A stretch of 64,000 bases of DNA from Rhizobium sp. WYCCWR10014 (GTDB lineage: Bacteria > Pseudomonadota > Alphaproteobacteria > Rhizobiales > Rhizobiaceae), in assembly GCF_001657485.1 (NCBI RefSeq), contig NZ_LXFU01000042.1, positions 47,656-111,655 of the forward strand. The letters run 5' to 3'. Of this stretch, positions 43,475 through 52,143 are shown in pieces. Every line of letters starts with the position of its first letter. Within the stretch, counting starts at the first letter, position 1. The notes beneath the pieces were generated by a model. The model ran no database searches. It worked only from the letters and a program-made list of their open reading frames with translations, and was not told the origin of the DNA. The position numbers and the translations under genes are program-made.

Positions 43475-44383
43475 TTATTCCGAGACAAGTGGTGCGTGGA
43501 TCTCGGCGATGTACCCGCCGGGGAACTGAACGATGGCTGCCTGACGCTTGTCTGCCTTGTAAGGCTGGACGAGCACGGTCGCGCCGGAAGCGGTGGCCTT
43601 TGCGAGGGTTGCATCGAGCTCCTTCACCGCGTAACCGGTGGTCTCATAGCCATAGGGGTAAGGAAGGTGGCCATCGGTTACGAGGATCGACATGTTGCCG
43701 AAGTCCGATGTGATACGGACGCGCCGGTAGGTGTCGCTCTGGCGACCGATCTCGACGCCGGGTGCCCTTCTGTCGTCGGAGACGATCTTGCCCTTCGAGA
43801 AGGTCAGGAAATCATCTATGAAGGCGCCGACGGAATCCTTTGAAACATATATTCTGTTTTCAGGGACCGTATCGAACTTGGGATAGTCCGGCGCCTTGGT
43901 GTGCCAGTAGAGCTGCATGTTGATGCCGCCCGGCCATTGGATGACGGCATCGCGGCCGATCGGGTCAGGGAAGGCATCGACAATGACTGAGGCTCCGGCA
44001 TTTCGAGCATCGCGGATCGCCCGGTCCATGTCCGTCACGAGGTATCCTGTCCGTTCCTTGCCGAAGGGATAGGGGATCGGCGTCTTGAAGCCGAACAGCG
44101 AGACTGTGCCCGCGGGCGTTTGGATCAGTTGCGAGGTCGTGCTGCTCGGTGTCGGCGTCACCGTGGCGACGATCTGCTTGGTCGATGCACCGCCGAACGT
44201 GGCGACGAAGCTCGCCGCAAAGGCATCGACGTCGGTGACCGGAACATAGACATGGGTCGTGTCGTATTGCGCGCCAACCGCCACGTTCTTGCCGGCAGCC
44301 CCTCTGGCTGTAGCAGAAGAGGCCATGATCGTGGCTACGGCAACGGCGACGGCGAATTTCAATCCAGCTGATGGAAAACTCAT
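43475..44383 (-). CDS. Secreted two-domain VOC (glyoxalase-like) protein
   Basis: 302 aa. Residues 1-27 are a Sec signal peptide (hydrophobic AVAVAVATIMASSATARG). The rest has two vicinal-oxygen-chelate style repeats: DTTHVYVPVTDVDAFAASF with YPFGKERTGYLVTDMDRAI, and a second one ending in YPYGYETTGYAVKELDATL. Each pairs a beta-alpha-beta unit with GYxV and PGG motifs. Expected in the periplasm; ligand unknown. ATG 44383 has GAGGA 7 bases upstream. An AATTGCAATAA/GAATTGC motif lies 80 bases upstream, the same motif found before the dioxygenase gene, so probably the same LysR controls it. Confidence 0.85.
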   Translation of the reverse strand: MSFPSAGLKFAVAVAVATIMASSATARGAAGKNVAVGAQYDTTHVYVPVTDVDAFAASFVATFGGASTKQIVATVTPTPSSTTSQLIQTPAGTVSLFGFKTPIPYPFGKERTGYLVTDMDRAIRDARNAGASVIVDAFPDPIGRDAVIQWPGGINMQLYWHTKAPDYPKFDTVPENRIYVSKDSVGAFIDDFLTFSKGKIVSDDRRAPGVEIGRQSDTYRRVRITSDFGNMSILVTDGHLPYPYGYETTGYAVKELDATLAKATASGATVLVQPYKADKRQAAIVQFPGGYIAEIHAPLVSE

Positions 44384-44462
44384 GGATACATCCTCATGGT
44401 TAGGTCGGTTCCGGCGGGCATCTGTCTGTGAAGGGATAGTGGTCCAAGCGTCAAAGGTGGAC

Positions 44463-44491
44463 AATTGCAATAATTCCGTCAATTGAATTGC
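44463..44491. promoter_or_regulatory. LysR-type operator candidate, copy 1
   Basis: AATTGCAATAA, 11 bases, GAATTGC. The same two blocks with exactly the same spacing occur at 49606-49634. Here they lie 80 bases upstream of the secreted VOC gene; there, 73 bases upstream of the dioxygenase gene, in the same orientation. The TTGCAA core fits the T-N11-A style of LysR sites. Confidence 0.6.
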
Positions 44492-44549
44492 CGTTTTCGT
44501 AATAATAGGGCCGCGAAAGTCCGGCCGGGCAAGTACTTTCGATCGCTGG

Positions 44550-44685
44550 TTACCGGCGATTTCGCGCCGCCATTTTTTTGCGGTCGAGTTCATACTCGAG
44601 CTGTCGCATGACGGCCTCGTGGATCTCGCCAGCGCGGTGCGTTTTCAAGATCTCAGCCCGGCTTTGTTGGCCGCAAGGACGGCTC
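44550..44685 (-). pseudogene. 3' fragment resembling a CPA1 Na+/H+ antiporter
   Basis: The minus frame ending at TAA 44552-44550 reads AEILKTHRAGEIHEAVMRQL then EYELDRKKMAARNRR, the pattern of the cytoplasmic C-terminus of CPA1-type antiporters (GEIHDxVLRxLEHELDLEE). No membrane part remains. Identification is by style only. Confidence 0.35.
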
Positions 44686-44734
44686 AGCGATGGAGGGATT
44701 TGACGTCATCATGGCAGGCATAGGACGATGCGCT

Positions 44735-45166
44735 CTATTTTCCTCTCGCGCGTTTGCGCAGGTCGACAATAGCAACGAAGACGAAGGCACCGCTAAGACC
44801 GACGTGCTCGAAGAAGCCGTTCATGGCTGCCGAATGCTCTGGTCCGGCCGGGATCTCCCAGAACCGCAGGGCAAGGAATGTCGCCATCAATGTGAATATC
44901 GCCAGGGCAAGAGCTCCCAGCCAGCGCAAGCGCCCCGAAAGGATGAGGGCGGACATGGCGAGTTCGAAGATCGGCACGCCGACTGCAAAAAGTGGCGCCG
45001 GAGCCAGCCCGAAATGGTTCATCTCGGCGACTGCCCCCTGGAAGTCGAAAACCTTCGTCAGCGGACCCTGGATGTAGGCGGCGCAGAGCGCGAGCAATGC
45101 CAGGAATTCGGCGACGAAGGCCTTGCCGGCGAAGCTGAAGGTTTCTCGAGCATGTATGGTCGTCAT
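44735..45166 (-). CDS. DoxX-family membrane protein
   Basis: 143 aa with four hydrophobic segments, typical of DoxX/DoxD-like proteins: early LALLALCAAYIQGPLTKVFDF, then FGLAPAPLFAVGVPIFELA, and a C-terminal helix. DoxX proteins are inner-membrane components linked to thiol or quinone redox. GAGGA 7 bases before ATG 45166. Placed between an amidohydrolase and a VOC protein, in keeping with an oxidative or aromatic-compound cluster. Preceded 10 bases earlier by a decayed isochorismatase fragment. Confidence 0.85.
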   Translation of the reverse strand: MTTIHARETFSFAGKAFVAEFLALLALCAAYIQGPLTKVFDFQGAVAEMNHFGLAPAPLFAVGVPIFELAMSALILSGRLRWLGALALAIFTLMATFLALRFWEIPAGPEHSAAMNGFFEHVGLSGAFVFVAIVDLRKRARGK

Positions 45167-45176
45167 AGGAGTATCC

Positions 45177-45372
45177 TCAAAACACTTGTGATCGCGCCGA
45201 CGTTGAAGCGATCACCGGGAGCTTGAATGCTTTCTCTGTCCTTACCAGCGCGACCATGTTGCCGAGAAGGAGCTGACGATCCATCGACCCGACGCCAAAA
45301 GGCGAGACCGTCTTGTCGATCGATCATCTGAACGGCTGGCTGAGCCGGTTCAACGAGTGGAATAGCGGACAT
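45177..45372 (-). pseudogene. N-terminal fragment of an isochorismatase-like hydrolase
   Basis: ATG 45372 with a GGAG site begins MSAIPLVEPAQPAVQMIDRQ and DGLAF. After removal of one T from a TTTT run it continues GVGSMDRQLLLGNMVALVRT, EKAFKLPVI to a TGA at 45179-45177. This aligns with the start of the intact isochorismatase-like protein at 47816-48505 (IDQQPQMAFGVQSIDRQVLK). The C-terminal two thirds are absent. A frameshifted, truncated paralogue. Confidence 0.6.
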
Positions 45373-45472
45373 GATTTCTCCGGGCTGCGGCCATTTCGCC
45401 TGGCCTCTTCGTTTGCGGGAAGCCCCTCTCCAGATCGTGCCGGACAGGAGCTTGTATCGATAGGCCGCGTTC

Positions 45473-47455
45473 TCAGACGGCCCAGCAGGAGCAGCCAAGG
45501 GCGCCAAAGAAGCCCTTCAGGTCGGCAATAGGCAGCTTCGATGTCCAGGCACCGGCATGATCGTGGCCATGGACACCGCAATCGCTGGCGCAACTGCAGG
45601 AGGTGATCGCCGTACGGCGCAGCGAGTGTTTGCCTGCACCGTCGGGCTCGCCCCAGGCGGCATAACCGCCGAACTTGCGAACCGGTGACCAGTCCGGCAT
45701 GGCGGGCGGAATGTCGCTTTCATCCAGGGTGGCAAAAGTGCCGGCACCGTAGACGATCTTGCCGCCCACCATGGTGAGGTCCGACGTCAGGAACGAAATC
45801 TCGTCCTCGGCGCAGGCGAAGAAGTCCTTGTCCGGGACGACGAGATCGGCAAACTGGCCCTTTTCGATACGTCCCTTCTTGCCCTCCTCGTTGGAGAACC
45901 AGGTGACCTTTTCGGTCCACATCCGCAACGCCGTCTCACGGTCGAGACAATTGGCACGCGGGTAGAGCTGCATGCCGCCGACAGTCTTGCCGGTGACCAT
46001 CCAGGACAGCGAGACCCAGGGGTTATAGGAGGCAACGCGGGTCGCATCCGTGCCGGCCGAGACGTTGACACCCTTGTCGAGCATGCGCCGGATCGGCGGA
46101 GTGGCTTCGGCGACACCGTGGCCGTAGCGCTCGACGAAATATTCGCCCTGATAGGCCATGCGATGCTGCGTGGCGATGCCGCCGCCGAGCGCTGCGATAC
46201 GCTCGATCGAGCGATCGGAAATCGTCTCTGCATGGTCGAAGAACCAGTTCAGGCCCTCGAGCGGGATGTCCTTGTTGACCTTCTCGAACACATCGAGCGA
46301 TCGGCTGATCGTTTCGTCATAGGTGGCATGAAGCCGCCAGGGCCAGCGGTTTTCGGCGAGGACTCGAACCACGTCCTCAAGTTCGCCTTCCATTTCCGGC
46401 GCCATTTCGGGCCGTGGTTGACGGAAATCCTCGAAGTCGGCGGCGGAAAACACCAGCATCTCGCCGGCGCCGTTGTGACGGAAATAGTCGTTGCCCTGCT
46501 TATATTTGACCGAGGCCGTCCAGTTGAGGAAATCCTCTTTCTCCTGCTTCGGCTTCTGGGTGAAGAGGTTGTAGGCAAGCCGGACGGTCAGCTGATGTTC
46601 GTCCGATAGTTTTTGGATGACTGCATAGTCGTCTGGATAGTTCTGAAATCCGCCGCCCGCATCGATGACGCCGGTGATGCCCAGCCGATTCAGTTCCCGC
46701 ATGAAATGGCGGGTGGAATTCACCTGGTAATCGAAGGGTAGTTTCGGTCCCTTGGCGAGTGTCGAATAAAGGATGCCGGCGTTCGGCTTGGCCAGAAGCA
46801 GGCCGGTGGGATTGCCGTTGACGTCGTGCGTAATCTCGCCACCCGGAGGGTTCGGCGTGTCCTTCGTGTAGCCCACAGCCCTGAGTGCCGCAGCGTTCAG
46901 CAAGGCCCGGTCATAGAGATGGAGCAGGAAGACCGGGGTGTCAGGTGCGATCGCGTTGATCTCGTCGATCGTCGGCAGGCGCTTTTCGGCAAACTGATGC
47001 TCGGTGAAGCCGCCGACGACACGCACCCATTGCGGAGCCGGGGTGATGGCGACCTGTCGCTTCAACATGTCCATCGCATCGGCAAGCGACCGAACACCGT
47101 CCCAGCGGAGTTCCATGTTGAAGTTAAGGCCGCCCCGCACAACGTGGGTGTGGTTGTCGATCAGGCCGGGCAGCACGCGCTTGCCCTTGAGGTCGACGAG
47201 CCTTGTATCGGGCCCAGCCAGCGCCATGATGTCGCTGTCGCTGCCGACCTCCAGGAACAGACCGTCCTTGACGGCCACTGCGGTGGCGCTCGGATTTGTG
47301 CGATCAAGCGTTGTGATCAAGCCGTTGTGAAGGACGATGTCGGCGTGCATGGCGGCGGCTCCGGTTTTGGTGGGATCGGCGGCATTGGCCGTCGAAAACA
47401 GGTTCGAAAAGGCGAGGCTCGATGCTGCGCCCAGGAATGTGCGGCGCGTCGTCAT
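45473..47455 (-). CDS. Tat-exported amidohydrolase, YtcJ/amidohydrolase-3 like
   Basis: 660 aa. The N-terminus is a twin-arginine signal (TRRTFLGAASSLAFSNLFS, then TANA). The metal-dependent hydrolase core follows: ADIVLHNGLITTLD, VLPGLIDNHTHVVRGG with the HxH metal site, and downstream Asp/His motifs (NWFFDHAETISDRS, SAGTDATRV). Expected in the periplasm, hydrolysing an amide or ester. The tail carries a Cys-rich end (SCSCASDC, then GCSCWAV), unusual for the family and possibly metal-binding. ATG 47455 overlaps the XapX stop by one base (TGATG), so the two are coupled. Confidence 0.9.
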   Translation of the reverse strand: MTTRRTFLGAASSLAFSNLFSTANAADPTKTGAAAMHADIVLHNGLITTLDRTNPSATAVAVKDGLFLEVGSDSDIMALAGPDTRLVDLKGKRVLPGLIDNHTHVVRGGLNFNMELRWDGVRSLADAMDMLKRQVAITPAPQWVRVVGGFTEHQFAEKRLPTIDEINAIAPDTPVFLLHLYDRALLNAAALRAVGYTKDTPNPPGGEITHDVNGNPTGLLLAKPNAGILYSTLAKGPKLPFDYQVNSTRHFMRELNRLGITGVIDAGGGFQNYPDDYAVIQKLSDEHQLTVRLAYNLFTQKPKQEKEDFLNWTASVKYKQGNDYFRHNGAGEMLVFSAADFEDFRQPRPEMAPEMEGELEDVVRVLAENRWPWRLHATYDETISRSLDVFEKVNKDIPLEGLNWFFDHAETISDRSIERIAALGGGIATQHRMAYQGEYFVERYGHGVAEATPPIRRMLDKGVNVSAGTDATRVASYNPWVSLSWMVTGKTVGGMQLYPRANCLDRETALRMWTEKVTWFSNEEGKKGRIEKGQFADLVVPDKDFFACAEDEISFLTSDLTMVGGKIVYGAGTFATLDESDIPPAMPDWSPVRKFGGYAAWGEPDGAGKHSLRRTAITSCSCASDCGVHGHDHAGAWTSKLPIADLKGFFGALGCSCWAV

Positions 47456-47745
47456 CAGCTTTTCCTCGATGTCGAATCTTGATGGGGCGGGTTCACCGCC
47501 ACCACGTTTTCGCCGCCCTTCGGGAGGTGCCCGAACATGTGCGGCTTTATCTGGTGAAGCCAGGAGACGGCGGCAGGCTCGCGGGCCCAGATGCTCTTTG
47601 CCAGGGGCACGAGCTGCTCGCCGACAAGGATGCCGAGCAGCCCGATGAGCGCGACCACGGGCGGGGCAGGCGAGCGGACATTGAGCAGGCTGTAGATCAC
47701 GCCCACCAGCAGGCCGGCACCGAGGGACAGGAGATAGATTTTCAT
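47455..47745 (-). CDS. XapX-domain (DUF1427) small membrane protein
   Basis: 96 aa. Two hydrophobic helices with the XapX signature: SLGAGLLVGVIYSLLNVRSP followed by APPVVALIGLLGILVGEQ. The remaining tail is soluble with a PHMFGHLPKGG motif. Function of the domain is unknown; in many proteobacteria it sits beside amidohydrolase and isochorismatase genes as here. ATG 47745, with AAGG upstream. Confidence 0.85.
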   Translation of the reverse strand: MKIYLLSLGAGLLVGVIYSLLNVRSPAPPVVALIGLLGILVGEQLVPLAKSIWAREPAAVSWLHQIKPHMFGHLPKGGENVVAVNPPHQDSTSRKS

Positions 47746-47775
47746 CGCGGATAACCTTGCTTGGAGAGAAGCAGT

Positions 47776-47807
47776 TCACACCGGCAGGCGGCGGCCTGCC
47801 GGTGTGA
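47776..47807. terminator. Strong perfect hairpin between isochorismatase and XapX genes
   Basis: Perfect 14-base arms (tcacaccggcaggc and its complement) around a 4-base loop, just after the isochorismatase stop. No T-run follows, so it may be an RNA-stabilising or attenuating hairpin rather than a classical terminator. Confidence 0.6.
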
Positions 47808-47815
47808 TGACGGTT

Positions 47816-48505
47816 CTACCTCGCGGGATTCGGGCCGATACGCTTGCCATGGCTGACCCGCTCGGCGCCGCCGTGGACGTGGGTGACGGCATAGTCGATG
47901 CCCATGCCGTAGGCGCCGGAATGCTCCTTCACCAGCGACGTGACCGCGTCATAGGTTTCCTTGCGGGCCCAGTCGCGCTGCCATTCCAAAAGGACCTGCT
48001 GCCAGGTGACCGGAACGACGCCGGCCTGCACCATGCGGTCCATCGCATATTTGTGCGCATCGACGGAGGTGCCGCCGGAGGCATCGGCGACCATGTAGAT
48101 TTCATAGTCGGTGTCGTTCATGCAGGAGAGCGCGAAAGTCGTGTTGCAAACCTCGGTCCACAGACCCGCGACCACGACCTTTTTGCGGCCGTCGGCGGCA
48201 TGCTTGGCAAGCGCGTCGCGGACGTTCTGGTCGTCCCAGGAGTTCATCGACGTGCGCTCGAGGATATCGTTCTCAGGAACGACCGCGAGCAGTTCCGGGA
48301 AAGTGTTGCCCGAAAAGCTGTCGGTCTCGACGGTGGTGATGGTGGTCGGGATGTTGAAGATCTTGGCCGCTTTGGCAAGACCGACGACGTTGTTCTTCAA
48401 GACCTGGCGGTCGATCGACTGAACACCGAAGGCCATCTGCGGCTGCTGGTCGATGAAGATGATCTGACTGTTCTGCGGGGTGAGGACCTGAAGCTTGCTG
48501 GACAT
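47816..48505 (-). CDS. Isochorismatase-family (cysteine) hydrolase
   Basis: 229 aa. Catalytic Asp in IFIDQQPQMAFG, and the nucleophile-region AGLWTEVCNTTFA with the family Cys; the cis-peptide style KKVVVAGLW precedes it. Isochorismatase-like proteins of this subgroup act as amidases (nicotinamidase- or YcaC-like). ATG 48505 has GGAAG 7 bases upstream. 95 bases downstream of the dioxygenase gene on the same strand. A broken N-terminal paralogue is at 45177-45372. Confidence 0.9.
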   Translation of the reverse strand: MSSKLQVLTPQNSQIIFIDQQPQMAFGVQSIDRQVLKNNVVGLAKAAKIFNIPTTITTVETDSFSGNTFPELLAVVPENDILERTSMNSWDDQNVRDALAKHAADGRKKVVVAGLWTEVCNTTFALSCMNDTDYEIYMVADASGGTSVDAHKYAMDRMVQAGVVPVTWQQVLLEWQRDWARKETYDAVTSLVKEHSGAYGMGIDYAVTHVHGGAERVSHGKRIGPNPAR

Positions 48506-48600
48506 CTCGTGTCTTCCTTTGACTAGGTTGAAGGTAGGTAATGGGGCAGGGAAGGTGGCACGTCTTGAAAGTTATGCCGCCGTATTGTTGGAAAGCGACC

Positions 48601-49533
48601 TCAGGCGGCGAGCGGGGTCAGGCCGGCTTCGATCTGGTCACGATAGGGCTCGTAGCGTGCCGGCAGTTTCAAGACCTCGCCAAGATGTGCCGTGTCTTCG
48701 TCCCGGTCGAAGCCGGGTTCGTTCGTGGCGATTTCGAAGAGCACGCCGCCGGGTGTGCGGAAGTAGATGGCCCAGAAGTAATCGCGGTCGATGACAGGTG
48801 TCACCTGGTATCCAGTATCCATCAGGGCCTTGCGGACTTCGAGCTGCTTTGCGCGGTTCTCGACGGCGAAAGCGATGTGATGCACCGAACCCGCGCCCTG
48901 CCTTGCGAAAGGCATTTTCGGAAGAACCTCGAGATCGATCGTATCCGCACCATTGCCGCCGGGGATGACGAAGCGGGTGACATCGCCATCCGTCTCGACA
49001 CGCTGGTAACCCATGAAACCGAGCAGTTCGGACGTGGCAGCGGCGTCATGCAGGCGGAACTTTGCACCGGTGAAGCCGCGGATGCCGACGCTTTCGTCGA
49101 TGCCGGCGCCGTCCCACGCCTTGCGACCGTCGTTTTCCGCTTCGACAAGGGCAAACCCTTCGCCATCAGGCCCTTTGAACAGGAGGCGGGCAGCGCCGAA
49201 GGCAGTGTCGGTTTGCAGGTTGTCGGCTCCCTTTGCAGACAGTCGATCCTGCCAGAACGAGAGCGAGCCCCTGGGGACTGCGAACTGCGTTTCGCTGACT
49301 TCGCCAACGCCTGCGCGGCCGCGCATCACGTCGGGAAAAGGGAAGTAGGTCATGACTGTGCCGGGAGTGCCGTTCTCGTCACCGTAGTAGAGGTGGTATA
49401 CCGCCGGGTCGTCGAAGTTCACGGTCTTCTTCACACGGCGAAGCCCGAGTGCGTCGGTGAAGAACGCATTATTCTGACGGGCGTCCGAAGCCATCGAGGT
49501 GACATGGTGCAGCCCTTTGATATCCTTGATCAT
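48601..49533 (-). CDS. Ring-cleaving dioxygenase, VOC family (MhqO/PcpA-like)
   Basis: 310 aa with two VOC repeats. First: IKGLHHVTSMASDARQNNAF with metal-ligand His. Second: VHHIAFAVENRAKQLEV with the second His, and the Glu in GGVLFEIATNEPGFDRDE. This matches Fe(II)/Mn(II) extradiol dioxygenases acting on hydroquinones (MhqO, PcpA). First gene of the minus-strand cluster; the shared operator-like motif lies 73 bases upstream, and the LysR gene is divergent. Substrate inferred from family; likely a hydroquinone or quinone-detoxifying role. Confidence 0.9.
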   Translation of the reverse strand: MIKDIKGLHHVTSMASDARQNNAFFTDALGLRRVKKTVNFDDPAVYHLYYGDENGTPGTVMTYFPFPDVMRGRAGVGEVSETQFAVPRGSLSFWQDRLSAKGADNLQTDTAFGAARLLFKGPDGEGFALVEAENDGRKAWDGAGIDESVGIRGFTGAKFRLHDAAATSELLGFMGYQRVETDGDVTRFVIPGGNGADTIDLEVLPKMPFARQGAGSVHHIAFAVENRAKQLEVRKALMDTGYQVTPVIDRDYFWAIYFRTPGGVLFEIATNEPGFDRDEDTAHLGEVLKLPARYEPYRDQIEAGLTPLAA

Positions 49534-49605
49534 GATGTTTTCCTTTCATCGCCGATGTCGTTCGTTGTGCGTGCTTGAAATCTAGTTCGCTTGCCTGCTC
49601 TCCGG

Positions 49606-49634
49606 AATTGCAATAAAGATTTCGAGTGAATTGC
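49606..49634. promoter_or_regulatory. LysR-type operator candidate, copy 2
   Basis: AATTGCAATAA, 11 bases, GAATTGC, in the intergenic region between the divergent dioxygenase (-) and LysR (+) genes. Same blocks, spacing and orientation toward the minus-strand gene as at 44463-44491. The natural binding partner is the LysR protein encoded at 49652. Confidence 0.65.
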
Positions 49635-49651
49635 TCAGGATGAAATAATAA

Positions 49652-50551
49652 ATGAACGACTATAGGGCGCTTAGGACGTTCTTGATGGCTGCGGAAAAGC
49701 GCAATTTCGCGCAAGTCGCGCGGGAGCTCGATATGACGCCGGCGGCGGTCACCAGAGCGATTGCCGCACTCGAGAACGAGTTGGGAGTGCAGCTTTTCGT
49801 GCGGACGACACGGCAGGTTTCATTGACGACCGACGGCGCGATCTATGCAGCCCAGATTAAGCCGGCGATGGAGGCGTTGGAGAAGGCACGTGCTGACCTC
49901 ATGAACACGCACAAGGCTGACCATGGTCGCCTGCGGATCAGTGCACCGACCTGGTTCGGGCAGCAGGCTCTGCCCCCGATCCTGGCCGGTTTCAAAGAGT
50001 TGTACCCGAAGATAAGTTTTGAGATTTCACTCGCTGACGGGCTCGTCAACATTATCGACGACGACTACGACCTCGCGATCCGGATCTCTGCGGCGCCGTC
50101 CGACAAGTTCACGATCTGGAGGAAAATCAGCGTGGTCCGGCGTATCCTGGTGGCTGCGCCAGGTAGCCGATTTATGGAAATGAAGCATCCGAGCGAGCTG
50201 ACCCCAGACGACTGCCTAGCATATAGCGGCGAGAGCAGGCGGGAAAACTGGGTGTTGTCGGACGGTAGCGGCAGTGCCAACATCTCAGCGGGGCGGGCGT
50301 TCAGCGCCAACAGCGGCGAAGTCCTGGCGAGCATGGCGGCCGACGGGCTCGGTGTCGCCATGCTGCCGAAATTCCATATCGCCGAGCATCTGCGCACCGG
50401 GCGGCTGGTTCATATTCTGAAAAACTGGTCGCCGCCGGATCTATGGCTGACCCTCTACTATCCGCCATACCAGTCGCTGCCGCCGCGCATCGCGTCTTTC
50501 TCTAAGTTCTTCGAGCAGCAGGTCCCTGCGTTCATGACCACTATGGAATGA
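49652..50551 (+). CDS. LysR-family transcriptional regulator
   Basis: 299 aa. N-terminal winged HTH: FLMAAEKRNFAQVARELDMT, then PAAVTRAIAALENELGVQLF; C-terminal effector domain with LRISAPTWFGQQALPP. Divergent from the ring-cleaving dioxygenase gene, with a candidate operator between them and a second copy before the secreted VOC gene, so it probably governs the whole 43-49.5 kb cluster. Inducer probably an aromatic or quinone compound (inference). Confidence 0.93.
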   Translation: MNDYRALRTFLMAAEKRNFAQVARELDMTPAAVTRAIAALENELGVQLFVRTTRQVSLTTDGAIYAAQIKPAMEALEKARADLMNTHKADHGRLRISAPTWFGQQALPPILAGFKELYPKISFEISLADGLVNIIDDDYDLAIRISAAPSDKFTIWRKISVVRRILVAAPGSRFMEMKHPSELTPDDCLAYSGESRRENWVLSDGSGSANISAGRAFSANSGEVLASMAADGLGVAMLPKFHIAEHLRTGRLVHILKNWSPPDLWLTLYYPPYQSLPPRIASFSKFFEQQVPAFMTTME

Positions 50552-50620
50552 GTTGCCGCTAACTCCTGCCGGACTGAACGGCATTCTTCGAAGGCGCCAA
50601 TCCAGGCAATCGGGACTGAA

Positions 50621-50760
50621 TCAAATCTCACCCTTTTGCGACTGCGACCGCCGGCTTCTCTCCTGGAGAAAGTCGATGAATACCCGAAGAGCCGACGGCA
50701 CGGTGACCAGTCCGCTAGAACAGCCGCTGGGCTCGGCACCCTCGGCTTCAGGACGGCAAC
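50621..50760 (-). pseudogene. LysR-family 3' fragment
   Basis: The minus frame contains SSGLVTVPSALRVFIDFLQE followed by RSRRSQ and a stop at 50621. Leu-Val...Leu-Arg-x-Phe-Ile-Asp-Phe-Leu is the characteristic end of many LysR effector domains. Upstream sequence is scrambled. Confidence 0.45.
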
Positions 50761-51408
50761 ACATGGCGACGTCGACGGAATCGAACTTAAGCTTTCCGAC
50801 CTGCGCGACGCACGCATCGTCGTCGCCGCGAAGCTTCACGGCTATAGCAAGATCGGGGAGGCGCTTCAGCCGCCGCCACATGTCCATGCTCCCGAGGTGT
50901 TTTTAGAGGCACGCGGAAGCGAGCTGATCGCAAAGAGCTCGATCTCGGTCGATCTTCAGGGTGTCGAGCTTCGACTTCTGTTGGAGCGTGTCACCGATCG
51001 CCCTCTTCCACGCGATCTCTCAGGCGAGATACCGCTTCCTGGACTTGGATTGAGCCACGGCCGCCAACACCCGCTTTTCCTGACAGCGAGACAGAGGGAT
51101 CAGTCCCGCATTTGGACGTCACCGCTGTTCATGACAGTTTAAACCGAGCGTAAGCTATAACCAGTTCGGAAGGTGGTGACCGGGGCTCCACTTATTAGGC
51201 CGACCCAAACAATGTCGGGCTTCGTTTGGGGCGGGGCATGTCTGCCAATCTTGCGATTGTCACGCCCACCAGACATCAAGCGGGCCGTATCCATGCTGGA
51301 ACCTCCGGCGACTGCATTGCGCCGGACTGCGGTTTTTACGCCTGTCGATTGGCTGCAGAGAAGCGTACCAAACGATGGGAGCGTGGCGACCGCCCTCGAT
51401 CATGGCAG

Positions 51409-51500
51409 TTAGGTCGCCAAACCGCCGGATACCTCGATGAACTGCGCGTTGACCCGGCGATTGTCGTCGGAGAGCAGCGAACCGATCATCGCCCGACATC
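51409..51500 (-). pseudogene. Short-chain dehydrogenase 3' fragment
   Basis: The minus frame ending at TAA 51411-51409 reads MIGSLLSDDNRRVNAQFIEV then SGGLAT, the end of classical SDRs (FLASDDARYVTGQxIxVDGG). Only ~30 codons are recognisable. Confidence 0.45.
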
Positions 51501-51554
51501 GTCGCTGCGGAGCGGCGGCATCAGCGAGACGAAACATCCGTCATTCGGTCCCCA

Positions 51555-51794
51555 TTAGCGACCAGAAGCTCTTGCTTTCCTGGGGGCCGAAATACCGCTT
51601 TCCCGCTCAAGCTTTTTGCGAGCAAGTTTACGGACACGCCTGATACCCTCGGCCTTCTCACGAGCACGTTTTTCGGAGGGCTTTTCGAAACGCTCCCGAA
51701 GTCGGGCCTCCCGGAATACGCCCTCGCGCTGCAACTTCTTTTTCAAAAAACGGAGCGCTTGCTCAACGTTGTTGTCACGTACCAGAACTTGCAT
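51555..51794 (-). CDS. rpsU: 30S ribosomal protein S21
   Basis: 79 aa. Full S21 pattern: MQVLVRDNNVEQALRFLKKK, EGVFREARLRERFEKPSEKR, and the basic C-terminal tail. AGGAG lies 6 bases upstream of ATG 51794. Rhizobia often have several rpsU copies; the setting among accessory and decayed genes, and a diverged tail (ERESGISAPRKARASGR), suggest a secondary, possibly stress-related paralogue. Confidence 0.93.
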   Translation of the reverse strand: MQVLVRDNNVEQALRFLKKKLQREGVFREARLRERFEKPSEKRAREKAEGIRRVRKLARKKLERESGISAPRKARASGR

Positions 51795-52143
51795 TCTAAA
51801 CTCCTAGGATCACTGACGCGCCTCATTAGATCCACGCGCATTGATGATCAAGGCTTGGAGGACCATTTGCCTAAATTCTCTGTCGTCTCTGTTTCATGAG
51901 CACGATCGCGAATGGGGCGAGAGGTAAGTTCTGCCAGCGATTGAAGGGTCCTTTCAAGGCGATGCAATCGCGATCTCGCACAGCCGACACCGTCAAGCTG
52001 CTTTCCCGTCCAAGGTGCGGACAATTCATTCAGCCGGTGGATGAATGTTATTCGAATTCAGCCGCTACCGACCTCGGCACCCAAGCCTTAGGTTTTCTCC
52101 ACCGGATCCGGGAAACACGGATACGCAACCAAGGAGAACGTCA
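51795..52143. other. Intergenic, divergent promoters of rpsU and YciI genes
   Basis: About 350 bases between the divergent rpsU (-) and YciI-like (+) genes. No further gene or distinct operator recognised. Confidence 0.4.

Larger units (their letters stand above)
50552..51554. other. Decayed region with gene fragments
   Basis: About 1 kb without an intact gene. On the minus strand it keeps the 3' end of a LysR gene (50621-50760) and the 3' end of an SDR gene (51409-51500). No complete frame has domain support. Confidence 0.5.

Noticed and set aside
45373..45507. N-terminal extension of the open frame over the isochorismatase fragment
   Set aside because: It reads back into the end of the amidohydrolase gene region with no family similarity; the fragment starts at ATG 45372 with a good ribosome site.
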